Source: Nocardiopsis terrae (GTDB lineage Bacteria; Actinomycetota; Actinomycetes; Streptosporangiales; Streptosporangiaceae). From it: a stretch of 64,000 bases of DNA. The notes beneath the pieces are model-generated. The model saw only the letters and a list, made by a program, of their open reading frames with translations. It did no database searches and had not been told where the DNA came from. The stretch spans positions 27,046-91,045 of the forward strand of contig NZ_BMXJ01000003.1 in the NCBI RefSeq assembly GCF_014651695.1. Direction: 5' to 3'. This document shows positions 50,812-61,595 of this stretch, piece by piece. Every line of letters begins with the position of its first letter. Position 1 is the stretch's first letter. A program made the position numbers and the translations under genes.

Positions 50812-51795
50812 TCAGCCGAGCGCCTCGACGGTCGGGCGCAGCTCCTCCGCGAGCCAGCGCAGGCTCATCGGTCCGGCGGAGTTGATGGCGTTGGCGAAGG
50901 CGAGGTCGGCGTAGTAGACGGTGCCCGCCTCGACCGAGGGCAGGCTCTGGAAGAGGGGGTCCCCGTCGATCTGCTCGCGCTCCTCGTCACCCGGTGCCCA
51001 CACGGCGAGCAGGTCGGCGTCCAGGTCGGCCGTGTTCTCCCGGGACAGCGGATCCGAGGTCTGGGTGTTGTCCTGGTTGTCGGCCGGCCGCAGGCCGAAC
51101 AGTTCGAAGAGGGCCCCGTTGCCGAAGGCGTACCCGGTCGTGTCGGCGCGGACCCACTGGTAGGTGCGGTCCCCGATGCCGGGGACGGCCGAGCCGATCC
51201 CGGTGAACTCCGCCTCGATCCCGGCGATGAGCTCCTCGGCCTCGGCGGTGCGGTCCACGGCCTCGGCGGTCTTGAGCAGCCGTTCGTCCCAGTCCGCGTT
51301 GGCGGCGTCGGTGGCGGGGGTGACGGTCGGGGCGACGGCGTTCAGCCGGTCGAAGGCCGCCTGGTCACTCACCTGGTAGGTCTGGGCGATCACCAGGTCC
51401 GGTTCGGCGGCCGCGATCGCCTCCAGGTTGGGTTCGCCGTCCGCCGTGATCAGGCCGGGGTCGGAGATGTCGGCGATCTCCTCGGCCATCCAGGGCACGC
51501 TCTGGTCGAGGGTCTCGGGGTCCTCGGCCACGCTGACCGGGGTCACGCCCAGGGAGAGGAGTTCCTCGGCCGAGGCGAAGCCGAGGGCGACCACCCGTTC
51601 GGGGGCCTCGTCGATGGTGACCTCCCCGTGCGAGGTCTCGACGGTCAGCGGGTACGTTCCGTCCGAGGCGGCGGCGTCCTCCCCGCCCTCCTGGGCCGGT
51701 CCGCAGCCCGCAAGCACCAGCAGCGAGAGCGCGGCCGCCGTCGCCACACCGCCCTGTCGGCCGGACACGGCCGTTCCCACACGCGTCAACGCCAT
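50812..51795 (-). CDS. Iron-siderophore ABC substrate-binding lipoprotein
   Basis: The 327-residue protein starts at the ATG at 51795 (GGAGA six bases upstream) and has a signal with the lipobox LVLAGC. The class III binding fold shows EAPERVVALGFASAEELLSLGVTPVSVA, LEAIAAAEPDLVIAQTYQ, and the C-terminal VEAGTVYYADLAFANAINSAGPMSLRWLAEEL. A DmdR/IdeR-type iron box lies 24 bases before the start, supporting iron regulation. It has no adjacent permease of its own and may feed the FecCD system encoded at 54.0-57.0 kb. Confidence 0.88.
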   Translation of the reverse strand: MALTRVGTAVSGRQGGVATAAALSLLVLAGCGPAQEGGEDAAASDGTYPLTVETSHGEVTIDEAPERVVALGFASAEELLSLGVTPVSVAEDPETLDQSVPWMAEEIADISDPGLITADGEPNLEAIAAAEPDLVIAQTYQVSDQAAFDRLNAVAPTVTPATDAANADWDERLLKTAEAVDRTAEAEELIAGIEAEFTGIGSAVPGIGDRTYQWVRADTTGYAFGNGALFELFGLRPADNQDNTQTSDPLSRENTADLDADLLAVWAPGDEEREQIDGDPLFQSLPSVEAGTVYYADLAFANAINSAGPMSLRWLAEELRPTVEALG

Positions 51796-51819
51796 CAGAA
51801 CTCTCCTTCTCGCGGAAAA

Positions 51820-51838
51820 TAAGGCAAGGCTACCCTTC
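51820..51838. promoter_or_regulatory. Iron box (DmdR/IdeR-type) between binding-protein and AraC genes
   Basis: TAAGGCAAGGCTACCCTTC resembles the 19-bp actinomycete iron box TTAGGTTAGGCTAACCTAA with most core positions kept (AGG...AGGCTA.CCT). It lies in the divergent promoter region, so Fe-loaded DmdR/IdeR could repress both genes. Confidence 0.65.
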
Positions 51839-51878
51839 ACTGCTTTCGGGCTGGTCGGCGGGGCGTAATCTGAACGGC

Positions 51879-52658
51879 GTGGTCACACGAGACACGAGTC
51901 GTCGGCTCCCCAGCTACGCGGCGGGGGAGATCGACGTGCCCTTCGTCGTCCGCGGCACGGAGGAGGTCATCGACCGGGACACGTTCTGGGAGGAGCACTC
52001 GCACCCGACGCACGAACTGCTGTGGAACCGGCGCGGAGCCTCCTCGGCCGCTGTCGGGGCGCGGGTCTGGACCATCACCCCCTCGGTCGGCCTGTGGATC
52101 CCGGCCGGGACGCCGCACTCCGGACGGACGCCCGCGGGCACCTGGCACCACTCCGCGCACTTCAGCATCCGCGCGGTCCCGGCGATCTCGGACGCCCCCG
52201 TGGCCGTGGAGGTCACCCCGCTGCTGCGGCTCCTGCTCGACCGGCTCAACGAGGAGGGGCTGGCCCCCGACTCGCGTACCAAGACCGAGGCGCTGGTGCT
52301 CGACCTGCTGGTCCCCGCCCCGGTCGAGCTGTTGCTGAGGATCCCCGAGTCGCCGCTGCTGGCACCGATCGTCGCCGCCGTGCGCGAGGATCCCGCCGAC
52401 ACCACCACCCTGGCGGCGTGGGCCTCGCGGCTCGGTGTGAGCACCCGGACCATCACGCGGGCCTTCCGCGAGCAGACCGGGCTCGGGTTCAGCCAGTGGC
52501 TGGCCGCCGCCCGGGTGCAGCACGCGATCACGCTGCTCTCCGGTGGCGAGGAGATCGAGGAGGTCGCCGAGCGGGTCGGCTACCACTCGGCGAGCGCGTT
52601 CGGCACGGTCTTCCGGCGGGTGACGGGGATGAGCCCGGGGCGCTTCCGCTCGCAGTGA
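51879..52658 (+). CDS. AraC-family regulator with cupin-like sensor domain
   Basis: The 259-residue regulator has an N-terminal cupin-like ligand domain (WEEHSHPTHELLWNRRG, then GLWIPAGTPHSGRTPAGTWHHSAHF). The C-terminal AraC DNA-binding domain has two helix-turn-helices (LAAWASRLGVSTRTITRAFREQTG and IEEVAERVGYHSASAFGTVFRRVTGMSPGRFR). The start is GTG. Its place between two iron boxes and siderophore-uptake genes suggests that it activates iron-siderophore transport, perhaps sensing the ferri-siderophore. Confidence 0.9.
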   Translation: MVTRDTSRRLPSYAAGEIDVPFVVRGTEEVIDRDTFWEEHSHPTHELLWNRRGASSAAVGARVWTITPSVGLWIPAGTPHSGRTPAGTWHHSAHFSIRAVPAISDAPVAVEVTPLLRLLLDRLNEEGLAPDSRTKTEALVLDLLVPAPVELLLRIPESPLLAPIVAAVREDPADTTTLAAWASRLGVSTRTITRAFREQTGLGFSQWLAAARVQHAITLLSGGEEIEEVAERVGYHSASAFGTVFRRVTGMSPGRFRSQ

Positions 52659-52834
52659 CCCCTGTCGTGGTGGCACCTCCGGGATCCGGTAGCGGGCCGT
52701 GGCGGCCAGGAAACTGTCGGGGCGGGAAGGGGCGGCTGGGGTGGCGAACCGGAGTGAGCAGGGCGGACGCTGTCCGTTTTGAGAAGAACGGTGTCACATC
52801 TGCGTGATTGCGAACCTGGTGAGTGCACCCTAAA

Positions 52835-52853
52835 TTTGGTTAGGCAAACCTAA
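52835..52853. promoter_or_regulatory. Iron box upstream of the siderophore-uptake operon
   Basis: TTTGGTTAGGCAAACCTAA differs from the consensus TTAGGTTAGGCTAACCTAA at two positions. It lies 170 bases before the binding-protein start, so DmdR/IdeR repression under iron sufficiency is expected. Confidence 0.85.
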
Positions 52854-53022
52854 GCACTCCCTGTGGTCGGGGTGACGCACCCCCGCGTCCACGCACCACA
52901 GGCCCTGGAACCCGAGGACCGCCGTGCCCCTGGCCCGGAGCGCCGCACACCCCGCCGAGGCGACGCGAACCGGTCCCGAAGGCGTCGCACCCAGCGCCCA
53001 GGGCCACCACCGGAAGGAAACC

Positions 53023-54051
53023 ATGCCCCGTCTCCCCAAGCTGGCCGTGCTCGCCACAGCAGCGCTGCTCCCCCTCACCCTCGCCTCCTGCTCCTCCGCC
53101 CCGGACCAGGAGGGCGCCGCCGACTCCTCCGGGGACTGGACCCCCGTCGAGGTCGAGCACGCCCTCGGCACGACCACCATCGAGTCCGAGCCCGAACGGG
53201 TCGCGACGGTGAACTGGGCCAACCACGAGGTCCCCCTGGCCCTGGGCGTCGTACCGGTGGGCATGGCCGCCGCCAACTTCGGCGACGACAACAACGACGG
53301 CGTCCTGCCGTGGGTCGAGGAGAAGCTCCAGGAACTGGACGCCGAGACCCCCGTCCTGTTCGACGAGACGGACGGCATCGACTTCGAGGCGGTCGCGGAC
53401 ACCCGGCCCGACGTGATCCTCGCCGCCTACTCCGGGCTGATCCAGGAGGACTACGACACCCTCAGCGAGATCGCCCCCGTCGTCGCCTACCCGGAAACCG
53501 CCTGGGGCACGTCCTGGCGGGACACGATCGAGCTGAACAGCGCCGCACTCGGCATGGCCGACGAGGGCGCCGAGCTCATCGCCGGGCTCGAGGACGAGAT
53601 CACCGAGGCGGTCGCGGAGCACCCGCAGATCGAGGGCGCCTCGGCGATGTTCCTCACCCACGTGGACACCACCGACCTCAGCGAGGTCAGCTTCTACACC
53701 ACACACGACACCCGCGCGCTGTTCTTCGACGACATCGGACTCCAGACCCCGCAGAGCGTCGCGGACGCCTCCGCCGAGACCGACCAGTTCTCCCTCACCC
53801 ACAGCGCCGAACGCGCGGACGCCTTCGACGACGTCGACGTCATCGTCACCTACGGCGGCGAGGAGCTGGTGACCGCCCTGGAGGGCGACCCGCTGCTGTC
53901 CCAGATGCCCGCCGTGCGCAACTCCGCGGTGGTCAGCCTGCCCGGGGACAGCCCGCTCGGCACGGCCGCGAACCCGACCCCGCTGTCGATCTCGTGGGTC
54001 CTCGACGACTACCTGTCGCTCCTGGCCGAGGCCGCTGACGGGGCACAGTGA
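53023..54051 (+). CDS. Iron-siderophore ABC substrate-binding lipoprotein
   Basis: The 342-residue protein starts at the ATG at 53023 behind GGAAGG and has a signal with the lipobox TLASC. The class III binding fold shows SEPERVATVNWANHEVPLALGVVPVGMAA, FEAVADTRPDVILAAYSGL, and a GTSWRDTI-type segment seen in FepB/CdtB-like proteins. Its stop overlaps the GTG of the first permease gene. It captures ferric siderophore outside the membrane and delivers it to the encoded FecCD permeases. Confidence 0.9.
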   Translation: MPRLPKLAVLATAALLPLTLASCSSAPDQEGAADSSGDWTPVEVEHALGTTTIESEPERVATVNWANHEVPLALGVVPVGMAAANFGDDNNDGVLPWVEEKLQELDAETPVLFDETDGIDFEAVADTRPDVILAAYSGLIQEDYDTLSEIAPVVAYPETAWGTSWRDTIELNSAALGMADEGAELIAGLEDEITEAVAEHPQIEGASAMFLTHVDTTDLSEVSFYTTHDTRALFFDDIGLQTPQSVADASAETDQFSLTHSAERADAFDDVDVIVTYGGEELVTALEGDPLLSQMPAVRNSAVVSLPGDSPLGTAANPTPLSISWVLDDYLSLLAEAADGAQ

Positions 54052-55091
54052 TCACGCGAGACTCCCCCGACCAGGCGGGGGCCGCCACCGCGCGGCCCCC
54101 GCACCGGGGTAAACCCCTCTGGCTGCTCCTCGTCCTCGGTGCCCTGCTGGGGATCATGTTCGCCTCGGTCGCCGTCGGTTCCCGCGACGTCCAGTGGGCC
54201 GACATCGTCGCCGCGTTCGGCGGGTCCGCCGAGGGGTTCGACCAGGCCGCGGTCGCCAAACGGATCCCGCGCACCCTGCTCGCCGTCCTCGTCGGCGCCG
54301 CCCTCGGCGTCTCCGGCGCGGTCATGCAGGGCGTGACCCGCAACCCGCTGGCCGACCCCGGCATCCTGGGCGTGAACATGGGAGCCTCACTCGCCGTCGT
54401 CACCGGCATGGCCTTCCTCGGGGTGGCCTCCGCCACCGGTTTCATCTGGACGGCGATCATCGGCGCCGGGCTGACCGCGCTGTTCGTCCACGTCATCGGC
54501 TCCCTGGGGCGCGGCGGCGCGACACCGCTCAAGCTCGCCCTCGCCGGTGCGGCCACCTCCGCCGCCCTGTCCTCGTTCATCAGCGCCGTCGTACTGCCCC
54601 GCAACGACATCGCCGACGGGGTGCGCTCCTGGCAGATCGGCGGGGTCGGCGGCGGCACGTACGAGTCCATCGCGCACGTGCTCCCCTTCCTCACGGCCGG
54701 GTTCCTCGTCTGCCTGCTCTCGGCCCGGGGGCTCAACCTGCTCGCCCTCGGCGACGAGCTCGCCGCCGGTCTGGGCCAACGCGTCGAGGCCCTGCGGATC
54801 GGTGCCTCCGTCGGCTCGGTCGTGCTGTGCGGGGCGAGCACCGCCGTCACCGGACCGATCGGGTTCGTCGGTCTCGTCGTGCCGCACATGTGCCGTCTGC
54901 TCGTCGGCGTCGACCACCGTTGGCTGCTGCCGTTCTCGGCCCTGGGCGGCGCCGCGCTGCTGACCGCGGCCGACGTGGTCGGCCGCGTGGTGGCACGCCC
55001 CGGACAGGTCGATGTGGGGATCGTGACCGCCCTGGTCGGCGCCCCGTTCTTCATCTACATCGTCCGACGTCAGAAGGTTCGTGCCCTGTGA
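54048..55091 (+). CDS. FecCD-family siderophore ABC permease
   Basis: The 347-residue protein has about nine helices and the family motifs RIPRTLLAVLVGAALGVSGAVMQGVTRNPLADPGILGVNMGAS and GPIGFVGLVVPHMCRLLVG. It starts with GTG overlapping the previous stop, and its own stop overlaps the next GTG, so all four genes of this operon are translationally coupled. It forms one half of the permease. Confidence 0.93.
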   Translation: MITRDSPDQAGAATARPPHRGKPLWLLLVLGALLGIMFASVAVGSRDVQWADIVAAFGGSAEGFDQAAVAKRIPRTLLAVLVGAALGVSGAVMQGVTRNPLADPGILGVNMGASLAVVTGMAFLGVASATGFIWTAIIGAGLTALFVHVIGSLGRGGATPLKLALAGAATSAALSSFISAVVLPRNDIADGVRSWQIGGVGGGTYESIAHVLPFLTAGFLVCLLSARGLNLLALGDELAAGLGQRVEALRIGASVGSVVLCGASTAVTGPIGFVGLVVPHMCRLLVGVDHRWLLPFSALGGAALLTAADVVGRVVARPGQVDVGIVTALVGAPFFIYIVRRQKVRAL

Positions 55092-56140
55092 GCATCTCCA
55101 CCGTCGAGACCGTCGAGACCGTCGAGACCGTCGCCCGCGGTCGGGTGCGCCGTGCGCGCCGACGGCGCGTCGTGATCGGCGTCCTCGCCGCCCTGATCGT
55201 CCTCGGGTTCGCCACCACCCTCATGGTCGGGCAGACCTTCTACCCGCCCGGCGACGTCGTCCGGGTGCTCCTCGGACAGGACGTACCGGGAGCCTCCTTC
55301 ACCGTAGGACGGCTCCGGCTGCCCCGGGCCGTCCTGGCGGTCGCCGCCGGGCTGGCCTTCGGGCTGTGCGGGGTCACCTTCCAGACCATGCTGCGCAACC
55401 CGCTCGCCAGCCCGGACATCATCGGGATCAGCGCGGGGGCGAGCGCGGCGGCGACCTTCGCGATCGTGGTGCTCTCCCTCGACGGAGCAGGGGTGTCGGC
55501 CTTCGCGATCGTCGCCGGCCTGGCCGTCGCCCTGGCCGTGTACGCCCTGTCGTTCAAGGGCGGGGTCTCCGGCACCAGGCTCATCCTGATCGGGATCGGC
55601 GTCGCGGCGATGCTCGAAAGCCTCACCTCCTACATCCTCGACCGGGCCGCCATGTGGGACCTGCAGGAGGCGATGCGGTGGCTGACCGGCAGCCTCAACG
55701 GCGCCACCTGGAACGGGGCGCTCCCGGTCGTCGTCGCGCTGCTCCTGCTCGGCCCCCTGCTCCTGGGGCTCTCGGACAACCTCTCCGCGCTCCAACTGGG
55801 CGACGACACCGCCTCGGCCCTGGGCGTGCGGGTGGACCGCACCCGGCTCCTGGCCGTCGTCGGCGCGGTCGGACTCATCTCCTTCGCCACCGCCGCGGCC
55901 GGGCCGATCGCCTTCGTCGCCTTCCTGTCCGGACCGATCGCCGCGCGGCTGGTGGGCTCGGACGGTTCCCTGCTGGTGCCCTCAGCGCTGGTCGGCGCGC
56001 TCCTGGTCCTGGTCGCCGACTTCTGCGGCCAGTTCGCCTTCGGGACCCGCTTCCCGGTCGGGGTCGTCACCGGTGTGCTCGGCGCCCCCTACCTCGTCTA
56101 CCTCATCGTCCGGACCAACCGCGTGGGAGGCTCCCTGTGA
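55088..56140 (+). CDS. FecCD-family siderophore ABC permease
   Basis: The 350-residue second permease half has RLRLPRAVLAVAAGLAFGLCGVTFQTMLRNPLASPDIIGISAGAS and GPIAFVAFLSGPIAARLVG. Its cytoplasmic N-terminus carries a small tandem repeat (VETVETVETV, from three copies of a nine-base unit at about 55101-55130) and an Arg-rich patch before the first helix. It is coupled on both sides by GTGA overlaps. Confidence 0.93.
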   Translation: MSISTVETVETVETVARGRVRRARRRRVVIGVLAALIVLGFATTLMVGQTFYPPGDVVRVLLGQDVPGASFTVGRLRLPRAVLAVAAGLAFGLCGVTFQTMLRNPLASPDIIGISAGASAAATFAIVVLSLDGAGVSAFAIVAGLAVALAVYALSFKGGVSGTRLILIGIGVAAMLESLTSYILDRAAMWDLQEAMRWLTGSLNGATWNGALPVVVALLLLGPLLLGLSDNLSALQLGDDTASALGVRVDRTRLLAVVGAVGLISFATAAAGPIAFVAFLSGPIAARLVGSDGSLLVPSALVGALLVLVADFCGQFAFGTRFPVGVVTGVLGAPYLVYLIVRTNRVGGSL

Positions 56141-56955
56141 CCACGGACCATTCACTCCTCGTCGAGGAACTGACGCTCGGCTACAAGGACCGCGACGTCA
56201 TCGAGTCCCTCGACCTCGCGATCCCGCCGGGCCGGATCACCGCGATCGTCGGCGCCAACGCCTGCGGCAAGTCCACGCTGCTGCGCTCGATGTCGCGGCT
56301 GCTGACGCCCCGGAGCGGGCGGGTGCTCCTCGACGGTCAGGAGGTGCACCGACTCCAGCCCAAGGCGGTCGCGCGCACGCTCGGCCTCCTGCCCCAGTCA
56401 CCGGTCGCCCCCGAGGGCATCACCGTGAGCGACCTGGTCGGGCGCGGGAGGCACCCCCACCAGAGGATGCTCTCCCGCTGGAGCAGGCAGGACGACGAGG
56501 CCGTCGCCGAGGCCCTCGAAACGACGCGGACGGTCGACCTGGCCGACCGCCCCGTCGACGAGCTCTCGGGCGGACAGCGCCAACGCGTCTGGATCGCCAT
56601 GGCCCTGGCCCAGCGCACCGACCTGCTGCTCCTCGACGAGCCGACGACGTTCCTGGACGTCAGCCACCAGGTGGAGGTTCTGGACCTGCTCACCGACCTC
56701 AACACCGCACGCGGCACCACGATCGTGCTGGTCCTGCACGACCTCAACCTGGCGGCGCGCTACGCCGACCACCTCATCGCGCTCGCCTCCGGCAGGCTGC
56801 ACGCGGCGGGCCCGCCCGAGCGGGTGCTCACCCCGGAGACGGTGCACGCGGTGTTCGGGATGCACAGCCGCATCATCACCGACCCCACCTCGGGCAAACC
56901 CCTCATGCTCCCCATCGGCAGGCACCACCGGGCGGACGCGCAGGCCGACGCCTAG
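56137..56955 (+). CDS. Siderophore ABC transporter ATPase (FepC-like)
   Basis: The 272-residue ATPase has Walker A GANACGKST (the usual GPNGCGKST changed at two positions but keeping GKST), the Q-loop LLPQSP, the signature ELSGGQRQRVWIAMALAQ, Walker B LLLLDEPTT and the H-loop VLHDLN. It starts with GTG overlapping the permease stop. It powers the two preceding permeases. It could also serve the ATPase-less riboswitch operon at 25.5-28.7 kb, but that is speculation. Confidence 0.93.
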   Translation: MTTDHSLLVEELTLGYKDRDVIESLDLAIPPGRITAIVGANACGKSTLLRSMSRLLTPRSGRVLLDGQEVHRLQPKAVARTLGLLPQSPVAPEGITVSDLVGRGRHPHQRMLSRWSRQDDEAVAEALETTRTVDLADRPVDELSGGQRQRVWIAMALAQRTDLLLLDEPTTFLDVSHQVEVLDLLTDLNTARGTTIVLVLHDLNLAARYADHLIALASGRLHAAGPPERVLTPETVHAVFGMHSRIITDPTSGKPLMLPIGRHHRADAQADA

Positions 56956-57010
56956 TGTTCTGAAGCCAGCTCCGTGTCCTGGAGTCAACTCCGCCACCGC
57001 GTGTGGTCAA

Positions 57011-57036
57011 CGGGCCCGCCCGGATGTCCGGGCCCG
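57011..57036 (+). terminator. Hairpin after the siderophore operon
   Basis: CGGGCCCG occurs at 57011-57018 and 57029-57036. With the inner complementary CCCGGA/TCCGGG bases it folds into a strong hairpin 56 bases after the ATPase stop. Confidence 0.45.
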
Positions 57037-57169
57037 GTCAGCCCCGAAAATACTTTGTCCGCGTTTTCCTGCTTCGGTACGGTCACGGAGTCGTTCTGCC
57101 GACGGGGCCGCACGAGGTTTCTCCTGTGGTCTCCCCGGCGGCTCCCCGAACTGAGAGCAGGTTTCGTTC

Positions 57170-57550
57170 ATGGCATGTCGTATCAGTGAGCTCGTCCTCG
57201 GCTGTCACGACCCCGAGGTGCTGGCGCGGTTCTGGTGCGAGGTCCTGGACTTCGTCGTACTCGATCGCGAGGACGGCGAGATGGTGGAGATCGGCCCGCG
57301 CGAAGGGTTCGGCGGTGCGCAGCCGACGATCATCCTCAGCCGCAGGGACGAGCCGGAGCCGGGGAAGCCCCGGCTGCACATCGACGTCAACGCCACCGAC
57401 CGCGATCAGGACGCCGAACTCGAACGCCTTCTCGCCCTCGGTGCGCGCCCGGCCGAGATCGGTCAGACGGGGCAGGAGCAGTGGCATGTCCTGGCCGACC
57501 CCGAGGGCAACGAGTTCTGCCTGCTCAAGGCTCGCCTCAACCCGCTCTGA
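57170..57550 (+). CDS. VOC/glyoxalase-like domain protein
   Basis: The 126-residue protein starts MACRISELVLGCHDPEVLARFWCEVLDFVVLDRE, a glyoxalase-like (Glyoxalase_6 type) opening. It continues with PRLHIDVNATDRDQDAELERLLALGARPAEIGQTG and WHVLADPEGNEFCLLKARL. These proteins are very common in actinomycetes and mostly uncharacterised; some bind antibiotics or catalyse ring cleavage. It appears monocistronic with a strong terminator downstream. Confidence 0.87.
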   Translation: MACRISELVLGCHDPEVLARFWCEVLDFVVLDREDGEMVEIGPREGFGGAQPTIILSRRDEPEPGKPRLHIDVNATDRDQDAELERLLALGARPAEIGQTGQEQWHVLADPEGNEFCLLKARLNPL

Positions 57551-57698
57551 CACGTATCGGCCACGCCTTGGCGCCAGGTGATCCGGCTTGCCCGGGGCCT
57601 GGTGCGGGGGCGTGCCGTGGATCCGAGGTAGGTGCGGCCGCCCCGGCGATGACGGAGCGGCCGCACCTGGTTGGGGAGCGGAAGGTGTGGATCCAGCA

Positions 57699-57734
57699 GA
57701 ACGGAGCCGGACCCCGCGGGGTCCGGCTCCGTTC
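57699..57734. terminator. Perfect 17-bp-stem hairpin terminator
   Basis: The 36 bases form a perfect palindrome (left arm starts GAACGGAGCCGG, centre CCCCGCGGGG). It lies 149 bases after the VOC stop and 160 bases before the convergent secreted-protein gene. Confidence 0.65.
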
Positions 57735-57840
57735 AGCAGGCCGCCGCCGGCACGATGTGCGCGGCGGCGGCCTTGCTCAGGGATTCCGTTTACCTGTGAC
57801 CTGCTGACCAACCCGTTGCCGTTCTCCGGCCTCGTGTCGT

Positions 57841-57869
57841 GAGCGTGCAAGAGCGGGGTTTGCACGCTC
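57841..57869 (-). terminator. Hairpin terminator of the secreted VGLFQQR protein gene
   Basis: GAGCGTGCAA (57841-57850) pairs with TTGCACGCTC (57860-57869) around a nine-base loop, 25 bases after the stop codon of the minus-strand gene. Confidence 0.6.
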
Positions 57870-57893
57870 CATGTCCGATCCTTGGTCCCTCTG

Positions 57894-58439
57894 TTACCAG
57901 AGGTGGTTCACGATGACCTCGGCGTCGTCGGCCTGGTACCCGTACCGGTCCGGGTAGGCGGAGCGCTGCACGTCCTGGGCGACGTCGCCGATCGGCTCGT
58001 CGTCCCAGCTCCCGCCGGGGTAGACGAACTCCAGCTCGTCGTAGAAGGCGTTGGCGGCCCAGGTGGGGTCGAGGCGCTCCTCCTTCGAACCGTAGTGGTC
58101 GCGCTGCTGGAACAGGCCGACGCTGTCGCGGTCGCCGCCCGGGTAGTTGTTCATGTGGGTCTCGACGATGACGGTGGCGATCGCGATGGTGGCGGCGCGC
58201 TCGTCCAGGTCGCGCTCCTGCGCCGCCTCGACCACCTCACGTGCGTGGGAGACGTACTCGTCGGTCATGTGGCCGGCCATGTCGGAGCTCAGCTCGTCGT
58301 TCAGGGTCGCGGCGACGGCCTTGTCCTCGTTCGTGTCCGCGGAAGCGGCGCCCGCTCCGGCCAGGAGCAGGCCTGCGGTGATCAGCAGGCTCGTGGTCAC
58401 GGCAAACATGAACTTGGGTATCGATCCGATAAACTTCAT
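57894..58439 (-). CDS. Secreted protein with VGLFQQR cell-wall-associated domain
   Basis: The 181-residue protein from the ATG at 58439 has a Sec signal (FMFAVTTSLLITAGLLLAGAGAASA). A domain follows that is common in actinomycete and phage proteins: AATIAIATVIVETHMNNYPGGDRDSVGLFQQRDHYG, then LDPTWAANAFYDELEFV and VAQDVQRSAYPDRYG. The E...GLFQQR arrangement resembles a lysozyme-like (SLT) site, so peptidoglycan cleavage or binding is possible. There is no ribosome-binding site; a -10-like TACATT six bases upstream suggests a leaderless message. Upstream frame extensions are rejected. Confidence 0.8.
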   Translation of the reverse strand: MKFIGSIPKFMFAVTTSLLITAGLLLAGAGAASADTNEDKAVAATLNDELSSDMAGHMTDEYVSHAREVVEAAQERDLDERAATIAIATVIVETHMNNYPGGDRDSVGLFQQRDHYGSKEERLDPTWAANAFYDELEFVYPGGSWDDEPIGDVAQDVQRSAYPDRYGYQADDAEVIVNHLW

Positions 58440-58461
58440 ATGTGCAATGTATGCGCTGACC

Positions 58462-58478
58462 AGCACTTTGGTAGTGCT
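58462..58478. promoter_or_regulatory. Inverted repeat in the promoter of the secreted protein gene
   Basis: AGCACTTTGGTAGTGCT has perfect 6-bp arms around five bases. It overlaps the expected -35 region upstream of the -10-like TACATT (58451-58446, minus strand), so it could be an operator. The regulator is unknown. Confidence 0.4.
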
Positions 58479-58712
58479 TGAAACCACATTGGGTGCGTGG
58501 GAAAGACAACACCAAGGCCGCGCAACCCCGAGGACACGGTGTCGTATACCGGGCGCGAACCGGCCCCGGGCGGTGACCGCGCCCGGCCTCCCGGCCCGCA
58601 CACGCCGGACACGAGCGGGCCCGGCGGGGGCCCGTGAGCACGCGCCGAACCCGGCGCGGGCCGCACACCGCAGCCGTGTGCGACCCGCGCGCCGCGACCT
58701 GCCGTCGCGGTA

Positions 58713-61118
<2,406 letters not shown>

Positions 61119-61174
61119 CGTCTCTCCCTCTGCGCGGCGGTGCTGGGTGTGCCTTCCGTGTCGGCCCTTCCGGG

Positions 61175-61585
61175 TCAGCGCCGCTCCTGGATGCGCAGGA
61201 GGTTGCCCGCGGGGTCGCGGAAGGCGCAGTCGCGGACGCCGTAGGGCTGGTCGGTCGGCTCCTGCACGACCTCGGCGCCGCTGGCCTCCAGCCGCTCGAA
61301 GGTGCCGTCGACGTCGGGGGTGGCCAGGTTGACGAAGCCGTAGGTGCCCTTGGCCATCATCTCGACGATGGTCCTGCGCTCCTCGTCGGTGACCCCGGGG
61401 TCGGCCACCGGCGGTTCCAGGACGATGGAGGTGTCGGGCTGGCCCACGGGGCCGACCGTGATCCAGCGCATCCCCTCGTATCCGACGTCGCCGCGGACCT
61501 CGAAACCGAGGGTGTCCCGGTAGAAGGCCAGGGAGACCTCCGGGTCGGTGTGCGGAAGGAAGCTCGCGTGAATGGTGATGTCCAT
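61175..61585 (-). CDS. VOC/glyoxalase-family protein paired with AraC regulator
   Basis: The 136-residue protein has the VOC modules HASFLPHTDPEVSLAFYRDTLGFEVRGDV and GFVNLATPDVDGTFERLEASGAEVVQEP, ending VRDCAFRDPAGNLLRIQE. It begins 10 bases after the stop of the AraC-type gene, so both form one operon. AraC-VOC pairs are widespread in actinomycetes and are probably involved in sensing and handling small toxic compounds. The substrate is unknown. Confidence 0.88.
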   Translation of the reverse strand: MDITIHASFLPHTDPEVSLAFYRDTLGFEVRGDVGYEGMRWITVGPVGQPDTSIVLEPPVADPGVTDEERRTIVEMMAKGTYGFVNLATPDVDGTFERLEASGAEVVQEPTDQPYGVRDCAFRDPAGNLLRIQERR

Positions 61586-61595
61586 GTCCGTAACG

